From assembly GCA_910578245.1 (NCBI GenBank), contig CAJTPC010000012.1:1-38024 (forward strand): a stretch of 38,024 nucleotides of DNA, given 5' to 3'. Source of the DNA: an uncultured Christensenella sp. (GTDB lineage: Bacteria; Bacillota; Clostridia; Christensenellales; UBA3700). This document shows positions 6,276 to 14,860 of the stretch, piece after piece. How positions within the stretch are numbered: the stretch's first letter is position 1; each line of letters starts with the position of its first letter. Below the pieces are notes generated by a model. That model made no database searches, was not told the origin of the DNA, and was given only the letters and a program-made list of their open reading frames with translations. The translations under genes and the position numbers were made by a program.

Positions 6276-7463
6276 TTAATTCTTCTTATACTTTTTGACA
6301 AACTCCTCTATCTTATCCATTGCCTTCTTAAGGCTTGACAAAGAATAAGCGTAACTTATTCTCACAAAGTCATTACCGCTTTCGCCAAAAGCGTTGCCGG
6401 GGACTACGGCGACTTTACTCTCTTGCAAGAGTTTGTTGGCAAATTCTTCTCCGTTCATACCCGTGCACTTGACGCAAGGAAATACGTAAAACGCGCCCTT
6501 TGGCTCAAAGCAAGTCAAACCCATCCCGTTCAATCTCTTTACCAAGAAGCGTCTGCGCATATCGTATTCGTCTACCATTGCTTTTATCTCCGCAAAGTCG
6601 TCTTCAAATCCGCCTTTCAATGCGGAAAGCGCGGCGTATTGAGAATTTGTTGACGCGCACATAATTATGTATTGGTGAATTTTAAGCATTTGCTTAAAAA
6701 TCTCATTGGGAGCGCAAGCGTAGCCTACTCTCCAGCCCGTCATAGCAAAAGCCTTGCTAAAGCCGTTGATAAGCACAGTGCGTTCTTTCATGCCCTCTAT
6801 CTCTACAAAACTCGTATGACGAACTCCGCCGTAGGTCATTTCGCAATAAATCTCGTCGCTTAGGACCAAAATATCGTGTTTCTTTACCACTTTGGCAATT
6901 TCTTCTAGGCTCTTCCTAGGCATAATTGCGCCGGTCGGGTTGTTGGGGTACGGCAATATGAGCGCTTTTGTCTTAGGCGTAATAGCCTCTTCCAAATTCT
7001 TTGCAGTCAATCTAAACTCGTCCTCAACGTAGCACTTTGCAGGCACAGCCTTGCCACCGCACATAACTACGCTTGGGCAATAGGATACGTAACTCGGCTC
7101 CGGCACGATTACTTCATCGCCGTCGTTGAGTATCGCTCTCAATGCAAGATAGATTGCTTCGCTTGCTCCTACCGTGATAAATATCTCTTTCTCCGCTTCG
7201 TACTCTATGTCAAACCTAGCCTTGAGATACTTTGCTATCTGCTCGCGGAGCGCGGGAAGTCCGCTATTGCTGGTGTAATGCGTCATGCCCTTTTGAATGC
7301 TCTTTATGCCTGCTTCGCTTGCGCACCAAGGCGTGTTGAAGTCAGGCTCGCCAACGCCCAAGGAGATAACTTCCTTGTCCTTGTCTGCCACGTCAAAAAA
7401 CTTTCTTATTCCGGACGGTGGAATTTCCATGACCGTCTTGCTCAAATATTTTTCGTAATTCAT
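6276..7463 (-). CDS. Class I/II PLP-dependent aminotransferase
   Basis: A 395-residue fold-type I aminotransferase of the aspartate/aromatic (AraT/PatA-like) group. Landmarks: SLGVGEPDF near the N-terminus, GASEAIYLALRA (PLP-phosphate loop), PYPNNPTGA (about 171-179), SDEIYCEM (about 202-209), and SKAFAMTGWRVGY with the Schiff-base Lys237. The reaction moves an amino group between an amino acid and a 2-oxo acid; the exact substrate cannot be read from sequence. Its ATG overlaps the stop of the Lrp/AsnC gene (ATGA), so the two are translationally coupled. That pairing suggests the regulator senses an amino acid handled by this enzyme. Confidence 0.9.
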   Translation of the reverse strand: MNYEKYLSKTVMEIPPSGIRKFFDVADKDKEVISLGVGEPDFNTPWCASEAGIKSIQKGMTHYTSNSGLPALREQIAKYLKARFDIEYEAEKEIFITVGASEAIYLALRAILNDGDEVIVPEPSYVSYCPSVVMCGGKAVPAKCYVEDEFRLTAKNLEEAITPKTKALILPYPNNPTGAIMPRKSLEEIAKVVKKHDILVLSDEIYCEMTYGGVRHTSFVEIEGMKERTVLINGFSKAFAMTGWRVGYACAPNEIFKQMLKIHQYIIMCASTNSQYAALSALKGGFEDDFAEIKAMVDEYDMRRRFLVKRLNGMGLTCFEPKGAFYVFPCVKCTGMNGEEFANKLLQESKVAVVPGNAFGESGNDFVRISYAYSLSSLKKAMDKIEEFVKKYKKN

Positions 7464-7951
7464 AGTATCACTTGTCTTTGTTGTTCGATGTCCTCGTCAT
7501 CTAAGATTACGCCCTCAGTCTTATACTTCTTGAGTATAAAATGAGTTGCGGTAGAAATAATATCTCTCATTGTAGAAAGTTTTTCCGATACAAATCTCGA
7601 AACCTCTCTCAAATTTTTACCTTCAACCGTTATGCACAAATCGTAAGCGCCACTCATAAGATATACCGCCTTGACTTCTTCAAACTGATATATATCGCGA
7701 GCTATGGCGTCAAAACCGCTACTCATTTGCGGAGTAACCTTGACTTCGATAAGCGCCGTAACTATATCTTCGCTGAGCTTCTCGGTATTGCAAAGCGCGG
7801 TATACTTGGCTATTATTCCCGCGTCTTCCATATCCTTGATTCTCTTTTGTACGTCTTTTGCGCTAAGTCCTACGATGTCGGCAACTTGCTCCGCCGTAAA
7901 TCTGCTGTCGTCTTTCAATACTTTTAGTATTTTGTTGTCAAAATTATCCAT
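7460..7951 (-). CDS. Lrp/AsnC-family transcriptional regulator
   Basis: A 163-residue protein. The N-terminal winged HTH (about 4-55: DNKILKVLKDDSRFTAEQVA and the following helix) is typical of Lrp/AsnC. The C-terminal RAM/AsnC ligand-binding domain (about 65-145) shows VYLMSGAYDLCITVEG. It ends with an acidic extension of about 18 residues. These proteins form octameric rings and respond to amino acids. GGAGTG precedes the ATG. It starts 6 bases after the stop of the ABC-F gene and overlaps the aminotransferase gene by 4 bases, so the three form one operon. It likely controls this operon or amino acid metabolism more widely. Confidence 0.88.
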   Translation of the reverse strand: MDNFDNKILKVLKDDSRFTAEQVADIVGLSAKDVQKRIKDMEDAGIIAKYTALCNTEKLSEDIVTALIEVKVTPQMSSGFDAIARDIYQFEEVKAVYLMSGAYDLCITVEGKNLREVSRFVSEKLSTMRDIISTATHFILKKYKTEGVILDDEDIEQQRQVIL

Positions 7952-7957
7952 TGTTAA

Positions 7958-9535
7958 TCACTCCGTAAGTTCTAGATATTCTTCGTATGTAGTAAGTTTG
8001 TCAAAAGTCTTTGTGCCGTTGATTTCAATTATTCTATTGGCTACAGTCTGCATAAGTTCTTGGTCGTGCGAGGCAAACAACATTCCGCCCTTGAAATTTA
8101 TCATTCCCTTGTTGAGCGCCGTAATGGCTTCCAAATCGAGGTGATTGGTAGGCTCGTCAAGTATGACGAAGTTACCGCCTTGAAGCATTGCTCTCGCCAT
8201 CATACATCTCACCTTTTCTCCACCGCTAAGCACGCAAGCCTTTTTCTTCGCCTCGTCGCCTGAGAACAACATTCTTCCCAACCAACCGCGCAAATAGCTC
8301 TCCGTGTGGTCTTTGACCGCATACTGGTTTATCCATTCTACCAAAGACAGTTCCACTCCGTCAAAGAAATTATCGAAGTTTTGCGGAACGTAGCTCAAAG
8401 TGATAGTCTTGCCCCATTTGAAAGTACCCTTATCGGCTTTCTCTATACCCATAAGTATGTCAAAAAGCATCGATACGTTAATGGACTTATCGGAAAGGAA
8501 CGCTACTTTCTCGCCTTTTTGGATAGTAAACGATACGTCCTCAAAGAAGCCTTTTTTCGTCAAGCCCTCGACCGTGAGTATGTCTTTGCCAAGTTCTTGC
8601 TCAAATTCAAAGTTGATATAAGGATACTTACGCATTGAAGGCTTGATGTCCTCAAGCGTGAGTTTTTCAAGTTCTTTCTTTCTGGACGTCGCCTGACGGG
8701 ACTTGCTGGCATTGGCGGAAAACCTTGCGATAAATTCCTGCAACTCCTTGGCTCTCGCTTCAGCCTTTTTGTTTGCTTCTCTCGCCTGCTTAGCAAGCAA
8801 CTGATTGGTTTCGTACCAAAAATCGTAGTTGCCCACGTACATATTGATATGACCGTAGTCCACGTCGCAGATGTGCGTACACACCTTGTTGAGGAAGTGA
8901 CGGTTGTGAGATACGATGATTATCGTATTCTTGAAGTCAAGCAAAAAGTTCTCCAGCCACATTATCGACTTTGCGTCAAGGTTGTTGGTAGGCTCATCGA
9001 GTATGAGAATATCGGGATTGCCGAAGAGCGCTTGCGCAAGCAATATCTTTACCTTTTGTTTGCCGTCGAGTTCGCCCATAAGCTTGTCGTGATATTCCTC
9101 GCCAAACTTGAGTTCGTTGAGAAGCGACGCAGCTTCGCTCTCGGCTTCCCAACCGCCCAGCTCGGCAAACTCCGTTTCCAGTTCCGACGCAAGTATTCCG
9201 TCCTCTTCGCTAAAGTCTGCTTTGCAATACAACGCGTCTTTTTGGTCCATTATATCTACTAGGCGCTTATGTCCCATAAGTACGGTACGCATTACACTGC
9301 AATCGTCAAAATCGTTCTGATTTTGGTTGAGTACGCTTATTCTTTGATTTTTGCCGACGCTGACGCTTCCTCTCGTAGGCTCCAACGCTCCCGACAAAAT
9401 CTTCAAAAAAGTAGACTTACCCGCGCCGTTCGCGCCGATAATTCCGTAACAGTTGTTGTCGGTAAACTTGAGGTTGACGTCCTCAAAGAGTTTTCTTCCG
9501 CCAAATTGCAAAAATACGTCGTTTACTTGTAACAT
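7958..9535 (-). CDS. ABC-F family ATPase, YkpA/YbiT-like
   Basis: A 525-residue protein with two ABC domains and no membrane segment, the ABC-F plan of ribosome-associated translation factors. The first domain has Walker A GANGAGKST (34-42), a signature altered to LDGKQK, and Walker B ILILDEPTNNLD. The linker (about 240-300) is Lys/Arg/Glu-rich and helical. The second domain keeps LSGGEKVRCMMARAML and ILDEPTNHLD, but its Walker A position reads SDKSINVSM, without the GKS/T core. As I recall, a degenerate second P-loop is shared by the YkpA subgroup, so this is not damage. Likely role: modulation of ribosome function or ribosome rescue. It heads the operon with the Lrp and aminotransferase genes. 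Confidence 0.88.
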   Translation of the reverse strand: MLQVNDVFLQFGGRKLFEDVNLKFTDNNCYGIIGANGAGKSTFLKILSGALEPTRGSVSVGKNQRISVLNQNQNDFDDCSVMRTVLMGHKRLVDIMDQKDALYCKADFSEEDGILASELETEFAELGGWEAESEAASLLNELKFGEEYHDKLMGELDGKQKVKILLAQALFGNPDILILDEPTNNLDAKSIMWLENFLLDFKNTIIIVSHNRHFLNKVCTHICDVDYGHINMYVGNYDFWYETNQLLAKQAREANKKAEARAKELQEFIARFSANASKSRQATSRKKELEKLTLEDIKPSMRKYPYINFEFEQELGKDILTVEGLTKKGFFEDVSFTIQKGEKVAFLSDKSINVSMLFDILMGIEKADKGTFKWGKTITLSYVPQNFDNFFDGVELSLVEWINQYAVKDHTESYLRGWLGRMLFSGDEAKKKACVLSGGEKVRCMMARAMLQGGNFVILDEPTNHLDLEAITALNKGMINFKGGMLFASHDQELMQTVANRIIEINGTKTFDKLTTYEEYLELTE

Positions 9536-9651
9536 TATCTCTCCTTATTTTCCTACTCGATTACTGATAGAAAATAATATTATATGTCGTACTCGTGTAG
9601 ATATTATACTATATTATTATCTTTTTTAAGATTGTTTGTCTACATTACATT

Positions 9652-9722
9652 TGTCATTTCGAGCGTATTCGAGAAATCTCATTCTTTTTCTTTTATATTC
9701 TTCGACTTCGCTCAGAATGACG
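9652..9722. repeat. Inverted pair of short palindromic repeats
   Basis: A reversed copy at 9652-9680 (GTCATTTCGAGC...AGAAATCTC) and a plus-sense copy at 9699-9722 (TTCGACTTCGCTCAGAATGACG). The second overlaps the last codons and the stop of the gene at 9712-10269. They fill the gap before the ABC-F operon. Confidence 0.7.
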
Positions 9723-10269
9723 TAGTGGCAATACGAGTGCAGCCGAGCATTTTCATTTGGACGGGAATTGTTCCGCCTAAATCAATTCTTGCGCCGTATG
9801 CGTAAAGAAAATAACTTTCAGCCCTGTTATACTCCACTTCATACAGCAAATTAAACGTCTCTTCTCTACCGGCTTTGAAAAGCTCGCCACCATTAGCAAT
9901 GACATCTTCCATCGTAGCTCCACTTGAGATTTCATGTCGCCATTCGGACATTACATTCTTTCCGCCCTTGACTTCGAATTTGTCACTTAATACATTTATC
10001 TTCTTATTGGCTTTTAGCTCTACACTCAAAAGCAAAAAGCACTTCCCGTCACCAGCGGTTAAGCCGTCGATGCTTTGCAATATACGCATATCCTTGACGC
10101 AAATATCTGCTTGCGAGGTAGACACTACTTGACCTATCGCACCAGTCTTGAGTTTGCCGTTGTCTTCATTCTTTTGCACGAAATATACGACGAGTATAAT
10201 TGCCACTACTATCGCAATCGTCACGGCGATAAGACCTATATTGCGTTTTGCCTTTATGCTAAGTCTCAT
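9712..10269 (-). CDS. Membrane-anchored protein with a DUF4352-like extracellular domain
   Basis: A 185-residue protein. An N-terminal transmembrane segment (about 10-31) follows a basic start. The rest is a beta-rich, probably extracellular domain, with a pattern like DUF4352/telomeric-repeat-factor-like immunoglobulin domains (FLLLSVELKANKK). Function unknown. Its ATG overlaps the stop of the amidohydrolase gene (TAATG), so it is the last gene of that transcription unit. The last three residues and the stop codon lie within a dispersed palindromic repeat, so the C-terminus may have been altered by insertion of that repeat. Confidence 0.65.
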   Translation of the reverse strand: MRLSIKAKRNIGLIAVTIAIVVAIILVVYFVQKNEDNGKLKTGAIGQVVSTSQADICVKDMRILQSIDGLTAGDGKCFLLLSVELKANKKINVLSDKFEVKGGKNVMSEWRHEISSGATMEDVIANGGELFKAGREETFNLLYEVEYNRAESYFLYAYGARIDLGGTIPVQMKMLGCTRIATTSF

Positions 10270-11546
10270 TATCTCTCCAAAATTCTATCCGTAATTTCCT
10301 GACACTTAGAGTAAATCTTCTCTACGTCCTCGCCGACAAAATACTCGCCCCTCTCAAATCTTATCAAACCGTTTATTACAGTCATTAGAACGTTTGATTT
10401 ACTTCCTGCGTATACGAGATTTTTAAGCGGATTGTTGATAGGTTGCATATTTGGCTGTCTTAGATCTATCATGACGAAGTCGGCGCTATTGCCCATTTCA
10501 ATACTCTCTAATTCTTTTAGTCCCATTGCCTTAGCGCCGTTTACCGTAGCCATCTTCAACACGGTTTCGCCGTCAATAGCCGTTGGATCTGAAAGCGTAG
10601 CCTTTTGCAGTCCCGTAGCAAGGAACATTTCCCTGAACATATCAAGACAGTTGTTGCTAGCAGGTCCGTCAGTGCCAAGCGCTACGTTAATTCCACTGTC
10701 AATGAGTTTTTTGAGCGGAGCAATACCGCTTGCAAGTTTTAGATTGCTTGCAGGGCAACTCGTTACGCTTACGCCCTTATCTTTCAGCGCCTTTATATCG
10801 GCATCGCTTGGATGTACGAAGTGATACGCTATACCGCCGAAGTCGAACAAGCCTTGCTCGGCAAGATATATCGCAGGAGTCTTGCTGTGACGCTCAACGC
10901 ATCCCTCTACTTCGCTCTTGGTTTCGCTCAAATGAGTATATACCGGCATCTTATTTGCCCTAGCAAACTCCGCCAATGCTCTTATACTCTCCTCGCTGTT
11001 GGTATATTCCGCATGCAAGCCAAGACGGTAGTTTATCAATTCGCCTTTTTTGCCTAGAATATCCATATCATTTTGCAAGAGTTTTTCCAGCCCTTGCAAA
11101 TTATTTGCCGTCACGCCCTCGAGTATTACGTTGCGAAAACCGCTGTCTACGCAAGCGTCTGCTATGCTCTCTAAGTGGAAATACATATCGCTTGCTACGC
11201 TAATGCCGCTCGATAAGTATTCAAGTATTGCAAGTCTGGTCAGCCAATAGCAATCCTCCGGAGTAAGCTTTGCCTCTCTGGGAAAAACTTGTTTGAATAG
11301 CCAATCATTCAAAGCCATATCGTCTGCTTGAGAACGCAAAAACGCCATTGGCGAGTGAGCGTGAACATTCTTGAAGGAAGGTATAATCAAATTACCGCCT
11401 GCATTTATCTCTCTGTCCCACGGCAACAATATCAGCGGTGAAACTTCGCCGACGTAACGTATCTTCCCGTCCTCCGTCCACATCTCTCCGCCGTCGATAT
11501 ATCTCTCGCCCGTCCATATTCTTGCATTGTATATTCTCAACATCAT
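10269..11546 (-). CDS. Amidohydrolase of the MtaD/SsnA group (adenosine-derivative deaminase-like)
   Basis: A 425-residue metal-dependent amidohydrolase. Metal-site motifs: KNVHAHSPM (H62, H64), LGLHAEYT, THLSETKSE, YHFVHP and LGTDGPASNN. This set is typical of 5-methylthioadenosine/S-adenosylhomocysteine deaminases and related chlorohydrolase-like enzymes. The likely reaction is hydrolytic deamination of a purine nucleoside derivative to the inosine form. It lies directly downstream of, and overlaps by one base, the purine nucleoside phosphorylase gene; together they would deaminate and then cleave a nucleoside. Exact substrate uncertain. Confidence 0.82.
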   Translation of the reverse strand: MMLRIYNARIWTGERYIDGGEMWTEDGKIRYVGEVSPLILLPWDREINAGGNLIIPSFKNVHAHSPMAFLRSQADDMALNDWLFKQVFPREAKLTPEDCYWLTRLAILEYLSSGISVASDMYFHLESIADACVDSGFRNVILEGVTANNLQGLEKLLQNDMDILGKKGELINYRLGLHAEYTNSEESIRALAEFARANKMPVYTHLSETKSEVEGCVERHSKTPAIYLAEQGLFDFGGIAYHFVHPSDADIKALKDKGVSVTSCPASNLKLASGIAPLKKLIDSGINVALGTDGPASNNCLDMFREMFLATGLQKATLSDPTAIDGETVLKMATVNGAKAMGLKELESIEMGNSADFVMIDLRQPNMQPINNPLKNLVYAGSKSNVLMTVINGLIRFERGEYFVGEDVEKIYSKCQEITDRILER

Positions 11547-12376
11547 TATAGAATTTCTCCTATTTTGGCTATGCTTTCAAAAATCAAAGTCTTTATTTTG
11601 TCGCCGGAGATTCTGAAAGCGTCTTCTTCTACCACGTTGTCTAGGCGCTCATTGGTAACTCCGCAAGCGGGATTTACTACGCACGTCAAGCCGATGACTT
11701 TCAGTCCCATGTGTCTTGCGGCGATTACTTCAATGGCGGTAGACATACCCACAACGTCCGCGCCGAGTATCTTTGCCATTCTCACTTCGCCGGCCGTCTC
11801 AAAGTTGGGACCTTGCATTTGTATATATACGCCCTTTTTCAGGTCTATATTATGCTTCTTTGCCACGTCATCGACGATAGCGCCAAGTTCTTCATCGTAT
11901 GCCTTAGTCATATCCGGAAATCTTACGCCGAGTTCTGCAATATTCTTCCCTCTGAGCGGTGATGGTATCAGCGATATGTGGTCGGTGATACGCATCAGCG
12001 TTCCTTTCTCGGGATAGGTAATACCGCCCGATACGTTGGTGGCAAAAAAAACTTTTGCGCCCATAAGTCCTATCAGTCGCGCGGGCAGTACGCACTGTTG
12101 AGGAGTATATCCCTCGTAATAGTGTATTCTACCTTGCATTACCGCAACGGGAACGTCCTTTATATAGCCAAACAAAAATCTGCCTTTATGTCCTCTTACG
12201 GTACTGACGGGCATACCTTCTATATCGCCGTAATTTACGATTTTTTCTACTTGCATATTCTCAACTACATCGCCAAGTCCGCTACCCAAAGTCAACAGAA
12301 CTTTTGGACTAAATTCGACTTGAGATTTGAGCGAAGCATACGCTCTATTGAGAATTTCTTGCGTATTGTCATTCAT
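11546..12376 (-). CDS. punA: Purine nucleoside phosphorylase (trimeric, PNP-I type)
   Basis: A 276-residue protein. Motifs: LTLGSGLGD (phosphate loop), GHKGR, MQGRIHYYEGY, ATNVSGG, GPNFET and GMSTAIEV, with the purine-contacting Asn in CVVNPACG. It phosphorolyses inosine, guanosine and deoxy forms to free base plus (deoxy)ribose 1-phosphate. I choose the ATG at 12376 because it starts the family's N-terminus and overlaps the pyrE stop (TAATG); a start at 12442 would lie inside pyrE. It sits between pyrE and the deaminase gene, joining pyrimidine synthesis and purine salvage in one transcription unit. Confidence 0.88.
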   Translation of the reverse strand: MNDNTQEILNRAYASLKSQVEFSPKVLLTLGSGLGDVVENMQVEKIVNYGDIEGMPVSTVRGHKGRFLFGYIKDVPVAVMQGRIHYYEGYTPQQCVLPARLIGLMGAKVFFATNVSGGITYPEKGTLMRITDHISLIPSPLRGKNIAELGVRFPDMTKAYDEELGAIVDDVAKKHNIDLKKGVYIQMQGPNFETAGEVRMAKILGADVVGMSTAIEVIAARHMGLKVIGLTCVVNPACGVTNERLDNVVEEDAFRISGDKIKTLIFESIAKIGEIL

Positions 12377-12960
12377 TATTTGAATACCGCTCTTGAACCG
12401 GGCTTGATAAGTTCTATCTTGCCTTCTTTGCAAAGCGGACATTCGTCTGCCTCATAGGACACTACTTCCATACTGATAAGGTTGACGTATTTTACGCCAA
12501 AGTCGACGTTGCCGTTGCTTCTATCTACAAGCGATGCGACGGCTACTACTTCCGCGCCCATACTTTGCACGAGTTTAACCACCTCTTTAACTGACCCGCC
12601 CGTTGTCACTACGTCCTCTACTACTACGACTTTTGTTCCTTTCTCTATTGAAAAACCTCTTCTCAAAGTCATCTCGCCGTTTTCTCTTTCAGCGAAAATG
12701 TTGGGTACGCCAAGCTGTCTTGCAACTTCGTAGCCCATAAGTATACCGCCTATTGCAGGTGATACGACAAGGTCTATCTTCTCGCCTGCAAGTTTTTCTG
12801 CCAAGGCTTTGCATACGATTTCGCTTTGCTTGGTGTCAATGAAGAGCTTTGCGCTCTGCATATATGTATCACTGTGTCTGCCAGACGTAAGTTTGAAATG
12901 CCCTTTCAAAATAGCTCCTGTCTTTCTGTAGCAATCAAGCGCTTGTTCCTGTGTCAACAT
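12376..12960 (-). CDS. pyrE: Orotate phosphoribosyltransferase
   Basis: A 194-residue protein. The PRPP-binding motif VVVVEDVVTTGGS is at about 110-122, and FKLTSGRHSDTY near the N-terminus is the orotate/flexible-loop region. It converts orotate plus PRPP to OMP. The C-terminus carries CPLC, seen in long clostridial OPRTs. The ribosome binding site is AGGAGAGG. It is separated from pyrD, the previous pyr gene, by 190 bases that hold a pair of dispersed repeats, so it may have its own promoter. It is overlapped by punA downstream. Confidence 0.92.
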   Translation of the reverse strand: MLTQEQALDCYRKTGAILKGHFKLTSGRHSDTYMQSAKLFIDTKQSEIVCKALAEKLAGEKIDLVVSPAIGGILMGYEVARQLGVPNIFAERENGEMTLRRGFSIEKGTKVVVVEDVVTTGGSVKEVVKLVQSMGAEVVAVASLVDRSNGNVDFGVKYVNLISMEVVSYEADECPLCKEGKIELIKPGSRAVFK

Positions 12961-13017
12961 ATTTGTCTACCTCTCCTTTTTATTGACTTTTTGTATAAAT
13001 TTTTATCCCTATATTAG

Positions 13018-13112
13018 ACCTTCCGACTACGCTCAAGGTAATCACAGAGCGCAGAAACTGCGCTGTAAATACGTCATTCTGCGCGAAGTGTAACGAAGTC
13101 GGAGAATCTAAA
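13018..13112. repeat. Inverted pair of palindromic repeats flanking a hairpin
   Basis: A plus-sense copy at 13018-13039 (CTTCCGACTACGCTCAAGGT) and a reversed copy at 13072-13112 (CGTCATTCTGCGCG...GTCGGAGAATC) enclose a perfect hairpin AGCGCAG-AAA-CTGCGCT at 13048-13064. This repeat-hairpin-repeat order resembles a BIME. It separates pyrD from pyrE. Confidence 0.65.
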
Positions 13113-13150
13113 TATACTTTCGTAACTTTTTCACTAATACCTATTAACTT

Positions 13151-14065
13151 TTAACTATTCAATATAAGCGTACCCACAAGATCGTTGATATCCATTTTAT
13201 TTTCTTCAACGTAGGTCGCTAAATCCTTTGCAATGTCTCTTGCTCCGTAAGGATTAGTGAAATTATAAGTTCCCACTTGCACGGCTCTAGCTCCGCAAAT
13301 CATAAATTCAAGTACGTCTGTATAACTCGTAATACCGCCAAGACCGATGATTGGAATCTTTATAGCATTGAAGCAATCCCACACCATTTTAAGCGCAACG
13401 GGTTTTACGCAAGGTCCGCTCATACCGCCGTTGTTGTTGAAAAGTATAGGCTTTCTCGTCTTATAGTTGACAGCCATACCGGACAAAGTATTGATGAGCG
13501 AAATCGCGTCTGCTCCGCCTGCTTCAGCCGATTTTGCGTTGTCGGCAATGCAAGCCACGTTGGGCGAAAGTTTGGTTATAACAGGCTTGTTGGGACAAGC
13601 CTTCTTAACGGCATAGGTAACTCTTTCCACACTTTGAGGCAAAACGCCGAATGCCATACCGCCCTCTTTTACGTTGGGGCAAGATATGTTGAGTTCTACC
13701 ATACTGGCGTTACTGTCGTTGATTTTTTCCGCTATTGCGATATAATCTTCAAGCGAACTTCCCGCAACGTTGGCAATTACCACAACGTCGCGCTTTGCAA
13801 GATACAAATCATCGCTTTGCAAATACTTATCCACGCCGGGGTTTTGCAAGCCTACGCTATTGAGCATTCCGCCGTAGCTCTCTGCTATTCTAGGAGGCGG
13901 ATTGCCGAGTTTAGGCTTAATCGTAAGCCCTTTGGTACATATACCTCCAAGTTCTTCAATATTGTAAAATCTATCGTACTCTCTGCCGAAGCCGAACGTC
14001 CCGCTTGCGGTGATGATAGGATTCTTGAATTCAACGCCTGCTATATTAACTTTCAAATTGCTCAT
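13151..14065 (-). CDS. pyrD: Dihydroorotate dehydrogenase, class 1B catalytic subunit
   Basis: A 304-residue FMN TIM-barrel protein. NISCPNVKEGGMAFG carries the catalytic Cys129 of class 1 enzymes, NNGGMSGPCVKPVAL lies in the substrate/FMN region, and GLGGITS is the phosphate-binding loop. It oxidises dihydroorotate to orotate. Class 1B enzymes work as a heterotetramer with PyrK, which passes electrons to NAD; that gene lies immediately upstream and overlaps by 4 bases (ATGA), which fits 1:1 synthesis. Confidence 0.93.
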   Translation of the reverse strand: MSNLKVNIAGVEFKNPIITASGTFGFGREYDRFYNIEELGGICTKGLTIKPKLGNPPPRIAESYGGMLNSVGLQNPGVDKYLQSDDLYLAKRDVVVIANVAGSSLEDYIAIAEKINDSNASMVELNISCPNVKEGGMAFGVLPQSVERVTYAVKKACPNKPVITKLSPNVACIADNAKSAEAGGADAISLINTLSGMAVNYKTRKPILFNNNGGMSGPCVKPVALKMVWDCFNAIKIPIIGLGGITSYTDVLEFMICGARAVQVGTYNFTNPYGARDIAKDLATYVEENKMDINDLVGTLILNS

Positions 14066-14847
14066 AGCGCCACCTCGCTCAACTTCATCACAGGTCCTTC
14101 AACGCATACTCTGACGTAAGTTTCGTCCTCGCCGGCTCTCTTTACTTTGCAATTACATACCAGACAAGCGCCTATTCCGCAACCCATTCTAGCTTCCAGC
14201 GACACGATAATCGGCGCGTCAAACGGTTCCAGCGCTTTCTTGAGCGCTCTAAACATCGGCTCGGGTCCGCAACAAAATACTACGTCGGGCTTAAGCCTAG
14301 CCATATCCTCGGCTAGAATATCGGTGACAAAACCGCTCTTTCCGTAACTGCCGTCGTCTGTAGCCACCGTCAACTCTTTGGATACCTTTTTCATCTCTTC
14401 TTCAAGCACAACTTTGTCCTTATTGGCAAAGCCGAGATAGGTATAGTATTCAAGCTCTGGATACGTCGTGGGTATAGCCGGAAGAACAGCGCTACCCATA
14501 CCTCCCCCAAGCAATACGACTTTCTTGACGTTTTTATCTGGAGCGTATCCGTTGCCCAACGGCAGAATTACCTGCAACTTTTCGCCAACGCCGTAGCTTG
14601 ACAAAATCCTCGTGCCTTCGCCTACTACCGCATAGCACATAGTAATCGTCTTTGCATTCATATCATAATCGCAAATGCAGAACGGCCTGCGCAAAACGTG
14701 GCTCTTGTCGTTGAGTTTTACGTGCGCAAACTGACCGCCCTTGATTGCTTCGGGCATATCTTCAAATTGCAATATCATCTTGTAAATATCTTTTGCGATT
14801 TTTTGATTGAGCGTAATTACACCCGTTCTGTCCTTCAAACTTGCCAT
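14062..14847 (-). CDS. pyrK: Dihydroorotate dehydrogenase electron-transfer subunit (FAD, 2Fe-2S)
   Basis: A 261-residue protein. The N-terminal beta-barrel FAD domain includes LRRPFCICD (about 52-60). The NAD-binding domain has LLGGGMGSAVL and FCCGPEPMF. The C-terminal [2Fe-2S] site uses C223, C228, C231 and C248 (MGCGIGACLVC...C). It takes electrons from PyrD and reduces NAD. Its stop overlaps the pyrD start. It lies 13 bases after pyrF. Confidence 0.93.
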   Translation of the reverse strand: MASLKDRTGVITLNQKIAKDIYKMILQFEDMPEAIKGGQFAHVKLNDKSHVLRRPFCICDYDMNAKTITMCYAVVGEGTRILSSYGVGEKLQVILPLGNGYAPDKNVKKVVLLGGGMGSAVLPAIPTTYPELEYYTYLGFANKDKVVLEEEMKKVSKELTVATDDGSYGKSGFVTDILAEDMARLKPDVVFCCGPEPMFRALKKALEPFDAPIIVSLEARMGCGIGACLVCNCKVKRAGEDETYVRVCVEGPVMKLSEVAL

Positions 14848-14860
14848 TATATACTCTCTC

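Noticed and set aside
8400..8480. Missing GKS/T in the second Walker A of the ABC-F protein as inactivating damage
   Set aside because: The YkpA-type subgroup, as I recall it, has the same degenerate second P-loop, and the remaining motifs are intact.
8060..9532. Long plus-strand ORFs opposite the ABC-F gene and elsewhere opposite pyr, pgk and gpmI genes
   Set aside because: They are antisense shadows of well-conserved enzymes, without ribosome binding sites or recognisable domains.
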